The notes beneath the pieces are model-generated. The model ran no database searches. It saw only the letters and a program-made list of their open reading frames with translations, and had not been told where the DNA came from. Of a stretch of DNA of 28,595 nt, positions 21,595 to 28,595 are shown piece by piece. How positions within the stretch are numbered: the first letter of the stretch is position 1; each line of letters starts with the position of its first letter. Source of the stretch: CAZVEV01 sp964625865 (GTDB lineage Bacteria; Planctomycetota; Phycisphaerae; SM23-33); the NCBI GenBank assembly GCA_964625865.1, contig CAZVEV010000049.1, positions 1-28,595 on the forward strand. Direction: 5' to 3'. Made by a program: the position numbers and the translations under genes.

Positions 21595-24500
21595 ATGTCG
21601 AAACGAATTGGTGTCCTTCTGACCACAAGCGTCCTTCTGGTCAGCCTGCCCGCCCGGGCCGAGACGGCGAAACGGATCCTCGATGCGACGGGCGTTACCG
21701 GCGGGCTGGTGGTTCACGTCGGCTGCGGCGAGGGGACGCTGACGGCGGCCTTGCGGGCCAACGGGCGGCTGAAGGTCCATGGCCTGGACCGCGACGCGGG
21801 CAACGTTGTCAGTGCGCGCAAGCACATCGACAAGGCAGGACTGGCGGGGGCCGTCTGGGTAGACCGGCTGGCCGGCGCACATCTCCCGTATGCCGAGAAC
21901 ATGGTCAATCTGCTCGTGTCGGAGGATCTCGACAAGGTGACGATGGCCGAGGTGATGCGCGTCCTGGTGCCGAACGGCGTAGCGTACATCAGGAGCGAGG
22001 GCAAGTGGACGCGGACGGTCAAGCCCTGGCCAGAGGATATCGACGAGTGGACGCATTGGCTGCACGGGGCGGACGGCAACGCGGTGGCTGCCGACAGGCA
22101 GGCGGGCCCGCCGAGGCGGATGAAGTGGATCGCAGGCCCGCTCTGGTCACGCTCGCACGACAGCGCCCCGAGCGTCACGGCCATGGTGTCGGCCCGCGGG
22201 AGGCTCTTCACCGTCGTGGACGAAGCCCCCGCGAGCATGGACGGCTCGGCGCCCGACAAGTGGGCCCTGGTCGCCCGCGACGCCTTTAACGGCCTGCCCC
22301 TGTGGCGCATCGGCATCCCGCAGTGGGGCTGGAAGAGTTGGGCCACCAAGTTCACCGTGCGGTTCACGATTCCCACGCACATGCCCCGTCGCCTTGTGGC
22401 CGTCGGTGACCGCGTGTATACGACACTGGCCTTCAACGCGCCGCTGACCGAGTTGGACGCGGCAACGGGCAAGGTGCTTCGGACGTTCGCCGGCACGCAG
22501 AACACCGACGAGATTCTCTGTGATGACGGGCTGCTGATCGTCGCGATCAACAAAGGCGCCCAGAAGCCCGGACCGAAGGCCGGCCCCGCCCCCCCGCCGG
22601 TGCGAAAGTGGGTGGCGGCCATCGACGCCCGGACGGGCAGGATGCGATGGAAGACGGGCGACTACGTCGGCCTGCGGTCCAAGACCGGTTCGATGGAGCG
22701 GATCAGTCATCTCAGCATGGCCGCCGGGGGCGGGCGCATCTTCTTCGTCGACGGGGAGAGAATCGTCAGCCTGAACCAGGCCGACGGCTCGGAAGCGTGG
22801 CGCGTGGCGCGCCCCAAGGTGCCCGAGCACAAGATGCGATACAACATCCGCTTCACGGACATGTGCTCGCTGGTCTACAGCGACGGGGCGGTGCTGCTGG
22901 CCCAACTGGACCCGGGCCCCAAGCGGGTCGGCTGGCGCGAGGTCAAGGGCAGGGTCCACTCCTTCTCAGCCCGGACGGGCAAGGAGATGTGGAGCCGCGA
23001 GTGCTCCTCATGGGGGTGGGGCCATCCCGCCGACGTGTTCGTCCGCGGGGGCCTGGTGTGGGTGACCGGCTACAAGGACGACCTGCTGCTCGGCCTGGAC
23101 CCCGCGACGGGGCAGGTCAAGCGAAAGGTTTCCACGTTCAAGGCGTTTGACAACGGGCACCACCACCGGTGCTATCGCAACAAGGCCACCGAACGGTTCG
23201 TGGTGACGGGCTATCGCGGGATCGAGCTGATCGACTGGGACTCGGGCCGGACAGACCGCAACCACTGGACCCGCGGGACCTGCCGCCTCGGCCCGATGCC
23301 GTGCAACGGCCTGCTCTACGCCACGCCCCACCCCTGCGAATGCTACATCACCTCGAAACTCAACGGCGTCCTCGCCCTGGCGCCGGAGACGACGTCGAAG
23401 GTCGAAGGTCAAAGGTCGAAGGTCCCTGCGCTCGTGAAGGGTCCCGCGTACGGGGCGAAAACGGGGACAGGCACCTCCGCTGCGCTGCGGAGCCAGTCCC
23501 CGTTTTCGGACTGGCCTGCGTATCGCCATGACTCGCGGCGCAGCGGCTCGACGGCTTCGAAGATCAGCACGCCTCTGAAGGTGCTTTGGCAGGTGGATCT
23601 GGGGGGCGTGCTGACAAGTCCCGTGGCTGCCGACGGGCGCGTGATCGTCGCCCGCAAGGCCGCCCGACAGGTCGTGTGCCTCGACGCGGCCAAGGGCACG
23701 GAGCAATGGCGGTTCACCGCGGGCGGATCGCTCGACACGCCGCCGACGATTGCGCGAGGACGCGTTGTCTTCGGCTGTACTGACGGATGGGTGTACTGCC
23801 TCCGGGCCGCCGACGGCGCGATGGCGTGGCGGTTCCGCGCCGCCCCGGCTGAGCGCCTCGTCGGGGCGTTCGGGTCGCTCGAGTCGCCCTGGCCCGTTCA
23901 TGGCAGCGTGGTGGTGGTCGGCAATCGCGTGTACTGCACGGCCGGGCGATCGTCATTCCTGGACGGCGGGATTCGCGCTTACGCCCTGAACATCGCCACC
24001 GGCGAGGTGATCGCCCGCGAGACGCACAGGAGCAGGCACGACATGGATGTCGGCACGGGGACCAAGACGGTTCTCGACACCGGCGTGCTGTCGGACGTGC
24101 TGGTGGCCCACGCCGACACGGTGTACCTGCGCCAGCGTCCCCTGTTTCGCAAGGGCCTCACCGCGACGGTCCCGATGCACCTGCATTCGACCAGCGGCCT
24201 GCTGGACGACAGTTGGTTCCACCGCACGCGATGGTTCCTCCGCGGCGTATCGCTGGCGGAGCACCTGGTCTACAACGACACGCACGTCTACGGCGTGCGG
24301 GCGAGGCAGAAGACCGGCGGGTACGGCCTGCACTTCGCCCCGGGGACCACGGGGTTCGAGGTCTTCGCCGCCAAGCTGCCCGCTGCGACGCCGGTCAAGC
24401 TCCAGCCCGTACCGACCGCCACACGCAAGGGCGCTGATGCGGGCAAGCGGAAGAAGACCCCCGCCGGGCGCAGGCCCAAGAAGCCGGCCGATCTCTGGCG

Positions 24501-24774
24501 CATCAAGGCGCCCGTTCGCATCAACGCGATGGCCCTGGCCGGCCAGACGCTGGTCGCCGCCGGCACGCCGGACGTGATCTCCCCCACCGACCCCTGGGCC
24601 GCCTACGAGGGCCGCAAGGGAGGCAAGCTGCTGATCATCTCGGCCGCCTCGGGCAAGATCCGGGCCCGGACAGCCCTGCCCTCGCCGCCCGTCCTGGACG
24701 GCCTGGCCGTCGCCGGCGGACGGCTGATCGTCTCGACGATGGACGGCAAGGTGATGTGCTTTGGCCCCGAGTAG
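21595..24774 (+). CDS. Exported methyltransferase-like / PQQ beta-propeller fusion protein
   Basis: Protein of 1059 residues with a signal peptide (IGVLLTTSVLLVSLPARA, residues 5-22). Residues about 25-140 look like a class I SAM methyltransferase core: VVHVGCGEG (38-46), GLDRD (63-67), LPYAENMVNLLVSED and the strand VLVPNGVAYI. The characteristic linker WPEDIDEWTHWLHGADGN (145-162) follows, then PQQ-type propeller blades (ELDAATGKVLRTF, AIDARTGRMRWKT, GLDPATGQVKRKV). A linker around 600-640 contains repeat-derived sequence, and a second blade set follows (CLDAAKGTEQWRF, CLRAADGAMAWRF). An outside location for a SAM-type fold is odd, because SAM is cytoplasmic. The domain may bind another ligand. 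The ATG at 21595 begins the signal peptide; the next gene follows after 33 bp. Confidence 0.87.
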   Translation: MSKRIGVLLTTSVLLVSLPARAETAKRILDATGVTGGLVVHVGCGEGTLTAALRANGRLKVHGLDRDAGNVVSARKHIDKAGLAGAVWVDRLAGAHLPYAENMVNLLVSEDLDKVTMAEVMRVLVPNGVAYIRSEGKWTRTVKPWPEDIDEWTHWLHGADGNAVAADRQAGPPRRMKWIAGPLWSRSHDSAPSVTAMVSARGRLFTVVDEAPASMDGSAPDKWALVARDAFNGLPLWRIGIPQWGWKSWATKFTVRFTIPTHMPRRLVAVGDRVYTTLAFNAPLTELDAATGKVLRTFAGTQNTDEILCDDGLLIVAINKGAQKPGPKAGPAPPPVRKWVAAIDARTGRMRWKTGDYVGLRSKTGSMERISHLSMAAGGGRIFFVDGERIVSLNQADGSEAWRVARPKVPEHKMRYNIRFTDMCSLVYSDGAVLLAQLDPGPKRVGWREVKGRVHSFSARTGKEMWSRECSSWGWGHPADVFVRGGLVWVTGYKDDLLLGLDPATGQVKRKVSTFKAFDNGHHHRCYRNKATERFVVTGYRGIELIDWDSGRTDRNHWTRGTCRLGPMPCNGLLYATPHPCECYITSKLNGVLALAPETTSKVEGQRSKVPALVKGPAYGAKTGTGTSAALRSQSPFSDWPAYRHDSRRSGSTASKISTPLKVLWQVDLGGVLTSPVAADGRVIVARKAARQVVCLDAAKGTEQWRFTAGGSLDTPPTIARGRVVFGCTDGWVYCLRAADGAMAWRFRAAPAERLVGAFGSLESPWPVHGSVVVVGNRVYCTAGRSSFLDGGIRAYALNIATGEVIARETHRSRHDMDVGTGTKTVLDTGVLSDVLVAHADTVYLRQRPLFRKGLTATVPMHLHSTSGLLDDSWFHRTRWFLRGVSLAEHLVYNDTHVYGVRARQKTGGYGLHFAPGTTGFEVFAAKLPAATPVKLQPVPTATRKGADAGKRKKTPAGRRPKKPADLWRIKAPVRINAMALAGQTLVAAGTPDVISPTDPWAAYEGRKGGKLLIISAASGKIRARTALPSPPVLDGLAVAGGRLIVSTMDGKVMCFGPE
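23394..23421. repeat. Four tandem heptamers within the coding region
   Basis: Four successive copies of GTCGAAG, the third with one substitution (GTCAAAG). Because seven is not a multiple of three, a change in copy number would shift the reading frame of the fusion gene. It lies 35 bases before the hairpin at 23456-23508, in the linker between the two propellers. Confidence 0.85.
23456..23508. repeat. Hairpin element inserted in-frame inside the fusion gene (type E)
   Basis: Perfect 13-bp outer arms (23456-23468 and 23496-23508) enclose a 27-base segment with its own CTCCGC/GCGGAG stem. The encoded residues (about 621-638, low-complexity T, G, S and A) sit between GPAYGA and DWPAYRHD, in a linker. 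The sequence looks like an intergenic-type repeat that landed in a coding region without breaking it. Confidence 0.85.
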
Positions 24775-24807
24775 ACTCGTCTCCGCAGAACGGAAGGGAC
24801 CCTTACC

Positions 24808-27156
24808 GTGAGAACAGATCGCATACGTATCAGAGTGGTCATCACCGCACTGGGGGTCGCCTTGGTCGCGTGCTCGGCCTGGGCGAGGGAGTATCACGTG
24901 TCGAAGGCCGGCGACGACGGGAATCCGGGCTCGGCGTCGAAGCCGTTCAAGACGATCTCAGCCGCCGCGAAGGTCGCCCTGCCCGGCGACGTGGTGACCG
25001 TCCACGAGGGGATCTACCGCGAGCGGGTCAACCCCCCGCGCGGCGGGACGTCGGACAACAAGCGAATCGTCTACCAGGCCGCCGCCGGCGAGAAGGTCGT
25101 GATCACCGGGGCCGAGATCATCACCGACTGGAAGAAGGTCGGAGGCGACACGTGGACGGTGACGCTGCCCAACAGCTTCTTCGGCAACTACAACCCCTAC
25201 ACGGACATCATCCGGGGCGAGTGGCACAGTCACAGGGGCTATCCCAGGCACACCGGAACGGTCTACCTCAACGGGACCTGGATGGACGAAGCGAAGCTGC
25301 TGGAGCAGGTCTTGCCCCCCACTGCCCTGCCCGCGGGCGCAAAGGCGGACCCGAAGGACACGGTGCTGGGCGGCAAGACCGCCCGCTATCCGGGCAGAGC
25401 CATCGCCCAAACGGAAGAAGACACGCTCTACCAGACGTGCCGCTACGACATGAAGGGCTATCGCCTGGCCGTGCCCAACGGAACGTATCGCGTCACGTTG
25501 AAGTTCTGCGAGCCGCATTTCGACGCAAAGGGCAAGCGTGTGTGCGACGTCGCGGTTCAAGGCAAGACCGCGCTCCGCGGATTCGACATCTTCGCGAAGG
25601 TGGGCCAGTTCGCGGCCCATGACGAGAGCTTCGGCGGCGTCACAGTGACTGACGGGCAACTGAAGATCGACATCATCAATCGCGTGTCGATGGCGTGCAT
25701 CTCCGGGATCGCGGTGACGAGTGGGGACTACAGCAAGCGAATCAACTGCGGCGGGCCCGCATGGAAAGGCTATCGGGCGGACCCCGCATCAAGCCGCCGC
25801 GGCGGCGCCAATCTCAGCGGCCGACCGCTTTGGAAAGCGAAAGTCGACGCCAAGACCACCACGATCTGGGCGCAGTTCAGAGGGGTTGACCCCAACAAGG
25901 AACACGTCGAGATCAACGTGCGCCGCAGCGTCTTCTATCCGGACAAGCCCGGGCGGAACTACATCACCGTTCGCGGCTTTGTCATGCGTCAGGCCGCCAC
26001 GCCCTGGTCGGGGGCGATGTCCGAGCAGATCGGCCTGATCGGGACGCACTGGTCGAAGGGATGGGTCATCGAGAACAACGTGATCAGCCACTCGATGAAC
26101 ACGGGGGTCACGCTGGGGCGCTACGATCTGGGGAGGTACGGCATTGCCCTGCCGGCCGTGTCGGCCCCGGGGTTCGTCCGGTCGTGTGAACTGGCGCTCA
26201 AGCACGGGTGGTCCAGGGACAAGATCGGCGGCCACGTCGTGCGCAACAACCATATCTCGCATTGCGAGAAGAACGGCATTCACGGCAGCCTGGGCGGGGT
26301 GTTCAGCACGATCGAAGGCAACACGATTGTCGACATTGCTCAGCGCGGCTGGATCGGCGGGCCGGACGTGGCGGGGCTGAAACTTCTGGCCTCAAACGAC
26401 GTGGTCATCCGGGGCAATCACATCTACCGCTGCGGCGGGGCTGGGGGCATCTGGCTGGACTGGATGGCCCAGGGCACGCGGGTGACGGGGAATCTGCTGC
26501 ACGACAACAGCAGGGACCTCTTCATGGAGGTCGATCACGGTCCGTTCCTGATAGACCACAACATCTTCCTCTCGCCGAATGCGTCGATGGAATGGTCTCA
26601 GGGCGGCGCCTTTGCTCACAATCTGATTGCCGGCGCCCTCGCCCAGCGCAGAGAACGCAGGAAGACGCCCTACTTCCGATCGCACACGCTTCGGGACATG
26701 AAGATCTCCGACATACAGCACAAGGACGTGCGCTACTGCAACAACCTGTTCGTCGGACGGGCGAGCCTGTCGATCTACGCCAAGGACGAGGCGAATCTCC
26801 GGGCGGCGGGCAACGTCTTCCTGGCCGGCGCCAAGCCGGGCCCGCACGACCGCGACGCAGTGGTCGCCGCGGACTTCGATCCCGGCATCACACTGCGGCA
26901 GGCGACTGACGGGTGGTGGCTCGAAATGGCGGTCGACCCGGCGTGGGTGTCCAAACGCAAGCGCGCCGTCGTGACGACCGAGTTGCTGGGCAAGGCGAAG
27001 ATTCCAGACGCCCGTTTCGAGCAGCCTGACGGGACGCCTTACAGGCTCGATACCGACTACTTCGGCAAGCAGAGGGCCGCTGAAGCACTCGCCCCCGGCC
27101 CGTTCCGGTTCCCGCGAGACAAGCGGATCCGAGTCAAGGTCTGGGACGGGAGATAA
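24808..27156 (+). CDS. Exported beta-helix protein with inserted malectin-like domain
   Basis: Protein of 782 residues with a GTG start and a purine-rich AAGGGA upstream. The signal peptide (VVITALGVALVACSAWA) is followed by a DUF1565-like opening (YHVSKAGDDGNPGSASKPFK, then PGDVVTVHEGIYRERV). At about 193-305 there is a malectin-type carbohydrate-binding domain: EEDTLYQTCRY, VPNGTYRVTLKFCEPHFDAKGKRVCDV, FDIFAKVG and VSMACISGIAV. The INCGGPAWKGYRADP block, normally the first strand of malectin, comes after it, at about 312-326. The parallel beta-helix follows (about 390-660: NNVISHSMNTGVTLG, RNNHISHCEKNGIHG, RGNHIYRCGGAGGIW). It probably binds and may cleave a polysaccharide; the catalytic residues are unknown. 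The gene lies 33 bp after the fusion gene, probably in an operon with it. Confidence 0.85.
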   Translation: MRTDRIRIRVVITALGVALVACSAWAREYHVSKAGDDGNPGSASKPFKTISAAAKVALPGDVVTVHEGIYRERVNPPRGGTSDNKRIVYQAAAGEKVVITGAEIITDWKKVGGDTWTVTLPNSFFGNYNPYTDIIRGEWHSHRGYPRHTGTVYLNGTWMDEAKLLEQVLPPTALPAGAKADPKDTVLGGKTARYPGRAIAQTEEDTLYQTCRYDMKGYRLAVPNGTYRVTLKFCEPHFDAKGKRVCDVAVQGKTALRGFDIFAKVGQFAAHDESFGGVTVTDGQLKIDIINRVSMACISGIAVTSGDYSKRINCGGPAWKGYRADPASSRRGGANLSGRPLWKAKVDAKTTTIWAQFRGVDPNKEHVEINVRRSVFYPDKPGRNYITVRGFVMRQAATPWSGAMSEQIGLIGTHWSKGWVIENNVISHSMNTGVTLGRYDLGRYGIALPAVSAPGFVRSCELALKHGWSRDKIGGHVVRNNHISHCEKNGIHGSLGGVFSTIEGNTIVDIAQRGWIGGPDVAGLKLLASNDVVIRGNHIYRCGGAGGIWLDWMAQGTRVTGNLLHDNSRDLFMEVDHGPFLIDHNIFLSPNASMEWSQGGAFAHNLIAGALAQRRERRKTPYFRSHTLRDMKISDIQHKDVRYCNNLFVGRASLSIYAKDEANLRAAGNVFLAGAKPGPHDRDAVVAADFDPGITLRQATDGWWLEMAVDPAWVSKRKRAVVTTELLGKAKIPDARFEQPDGTPYRLDTDYFGKQRAAEALAPGPFRFPRDKRIRVKVWDGR

Positions 27157-27161
27157 CGGGC

Positions 27162-27189
27162 TTCCGACACGCGACGATATCCCTATACT
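27162..27189 (+). promoter_or_regulatory. Weak promoter candidate of the last PQQ-propeller gene
   Basis: TATACT (27184-27189) is a good -10, but the -35 candidate TTCCGA (27162-27167, 16-base spacer) is poor. It may be an internal promoter within a three-gene cluster. Confidence 0.3.
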
Positions 27190-27221
27190 CATGTGCTCGG
27201 AGATTGAAAGGACTTCAAGCG

Positions 27222-28523
27222 ATGACGATAGACCCACGTACGTGTGCGACGAGGCGTGTGGCGATTCTGTGCGGAGCGTTGGCGCTGTGTGCGGTGCTTG
27301 TCGCGGCCGGCGAGCAGGCGATTGACGACCTGCCCCGCGCCAAGGCGGCGGCGGGCGACTGGCCCTGGTGGCGCGGACCGGAGCGGAACAACATCGCGGC
27401 CGACGGGCAGGATCCGCCGACCACGTGGAGCAAGACGGACAACGTGGTCTGGCGGGTCAAGCTGCCCGGGCAGGGCCACGGCACGCCGTGCATCGTGGGC
27501 AAGCGGGTTGTCTTGGCGACCGGGGACACACGGCGGCGCGAGATCTCCGTGCTCTGCCTGGACCGCGCGACGGGCAAGGAGATGTGGAGGACGGTGGTCT
27601 ACCGCGGCAAGCTGCCGAAGATCCACAAGGACAACTCGCACGCGTCGGCGACGGTGGCGTGCGACGGCGAGAGGCTGTTCTTCCCGTACCAGACGGCGAC
27701 CTCGCTGAAGATGGCGGCGCTGGACCTGAGAGGCAAGATCGTCTGGAACGTGACGGTCGGGAAGTACGAGTCGGTCCAGGGCTACTCGGCATCGGCGGCG
27801 CTGTACAAGTCCGTCGTCATCGTGCCTCTCGATATCAAGGGCCCGTCTACACTGACGGCGCTGCATCGCAAGACGGGTGAGGTGGTCTGGCAGACCAAGA
27901 GGCCGGGCAACCACGAGACGTACGCCTCGCCGCTGATCGCCCGCGTGGCCGGTCGCGAGCAACTGTTCATCATCGGCCCCGACAACACGCGCAGCTACGA
28001 CCCGGACACGGGCAAGGAACTGTGGGACTGCAAGGGCCCGGCCCAGTTCTGCGCCGCGGTGGTGGCGTTTGATGACCAGCGGGTCTACTCGACCGGCGGC
28101 TGGCCCGAGCGATCGCTGCTGGCGATTCGCGCCAGCGGGTCCGGCCAGGTCGCCAAGACGCACGTGGCGTGGGCGGGCGACAAGAAGGTCGGCTACGTCC
28201 CGTCCCCCCTGCTGCACGACGGACTGCTCTACGCCGTCAACGACAAGACCGGCCTGCTGCGATGCTACGACGCGGCGTCGGGCAAGATCGTCTGGGCCAA
28301 GGACCTCGACGCGCCGTTTTACTCCTCGCCGACCTGCGCGGCGGGCAAGATCTACATTCTCGACCGCAAGGGCAAGTGTTTCATCCTTCGTGCCGGGCGG
28401 ACGTTCGAACTGCTCGGCGGCCCCACCCTGCCCGACGGCGCCTTTGCCACGCCCGTCTTCCTCAACAACCGAATCTACATCCGAACCATGACCGAGCTAT
28501 ACTGCATCGGTGCCAAGGAGTAG
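27222..28523 (+). CDS. Exported PQQ-binding-like beta-propeller protein
   Basis: Protein of 433 residues with a signal peptide (VAILCGALALCAVLVAAG). After the WPWWRGPERNNIA block typical of planctomycetal PQQ-like proteins come blades with the A/S/CxDxxTGKxxW pattern: CLDRATGKEMWRT, ALHRKTGEVVWQT, SYDPDTGKELWDC and CYDAASGKIVWAK. These make a seven- or eight-bladed propeller. No PQQ-dependent dehydrogenase catalytic residues are evident, so a scaffold, adhesion or BamB-like role is more likely than catalysis. The ATG at 27222 has AAAGGA nine bases upstream. It follows the malectin/beta-helix gene by 65 bp, so co-transcription is possible. A type A repeat lies 20 bp downstream. Confidence 0.88.
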   Translation: MTIDPRTCATRRVAILCGALALCAVLVAAGEQAIDDLPRAKAAAGDWPWWRGPERNNIAADGQDPPTTWSKTDNVVWRVKLPGQGHGTPCIVGKRVVLATGDTRRREISVLCLDRATGKEMWRTVVYRGKLPKIHKDNSHASATVACDGERLFFPYQTATSLKMAALDLRGKIVWNVTVGKYESVQGYSASAALYKSVVIVPLDIKGPSTLTALHRKTGEVVWQTKRPGNHETYASPLIARVAGREQLFIIGPDNTRSYDPDTGKELWDCKGPAQFCAAVVAFDDQRVYSTGGWPERSLLAIRASGSGQVAKTHVAWAGDKKVGYVPSPLLHDGLLYAVNDKTGLLRCYDAASGKIVWAKDLDAPFYSSPTCAAGKIYILDRKGKCFILRAGRTFELLGGPTLPDGAFATPVFLNNRIYIRTMTELYCIGAKE

Positions 28524-28543
28524 CGTGATGAACCGACGGAGCA

Positions 28544-28595
28544 GTAGGGCGTGAAACTCGTTGCACGCGGGACGAATACTCAAACCGTTCCGCGT
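28544..28595. repeat. Inverted repeat, type A, copy 3 (cut by window end)
   Basis: The left arm starts GTAGGGCGTG and matches copy 1 (6688-6761) closely. The right arm begins with CGTTCCGCGT, where the window ends. It lies downstream of the PQQ-propeller gene. Confidence 0.8.

Noticed and set aside
23394..23421. CRISPR-like repeat
   Set aside because: The units are seven bases, directly adjacent and without spacers, inside a coding region.
27222..28523. PQQ-dependent alcohol dehydrogenase
   Set aside because: Only propeller repeat patterns are seen. No catalytic Asp/Glu context, cysteine pair or cytochrome motif of quinoprotein dehydrogenases is evident, and the protein is shorter.

Overview
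This is a GC-rich stretch of chromosome that looks planctomycetal, most likely from the Phycisphaerae side of the phylum. The assignment is inference from gene content: many large exported proteins, two DUF1565-type right-handed beta-helix proteins, two PQQ-type beta-propeller proteins (one fused to a methyltransferase-like domain), a malectin insertion, an exported GH13 protein ending in a dockerin-like region and a PEP-CTERM signal, and a thioester alpha-2-macroglobulin. I see no rRNA, tRNA, CRISPR array, transposase or phage gene.

Layout: (1) 1-827, a hairpin repeat, a good sigma70-type promoter and purN. (2) 1037-6676, a large alpha-2-macroglobulin lipoprotein. (3) 6795-9919, minus strand: a beta-phosphoglucomutase-like HAD enzyme, then a tight cluster of cupin-type phosphoglucose isomerase, D-2-hydroxyacid dehydrogenase and KDPG-type aldolase. 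Together these look like a small sugar-phosphate and sugar-acid module. (4) 10215-12227, an exported beta-helix protein. (5) 12593-15673, an exported alpha-amylase-family enzyme behind a clear promoter. (6) 15731-19688, minus strand: a GNAT acetyltransferase overlapping an exported HEAT-repeat/M23 peptidase gene, and a PilX-like minor pilin. (7) 20239-21538, a small lipoprotein and an overlapping nucleotidyltransferase/HEPN pair. (8) 21595-28523, three exported proteins in a row: methyltransferase-like domain plus PQQ propeller, beta-helix with malectin, and a PQQ propeller.

The most striking non-coding feature is the number of long inverted repeats. At least five sequence types are present, with arms of 13 to 44 bp. 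They fill both convergent gene junctions, but also lie in a tandem junction, in a divergent junction and in-frame inside a coding region (23456-23508). One forms the last codons of the amylase gene (15636-15725). Another includes the stop codon of the HAD gene (9129-9239). One type recurs three times, and another occurs once as a full hairpin and once as a single arm. Separately, a 49-bp sequence occurs twice, 7.5 kb apart (12256-12304 and 19805-19853; 42 of 49 bases identical), with no assignable function. Three promoter candidates share a TAGGNT -10 element.

The proteins fit an organism that processes polysaccharide at its surface and feeds released sugars into a cytoplasmic isomerase/aldolase route. 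This link is inferred from neighbourhood only.
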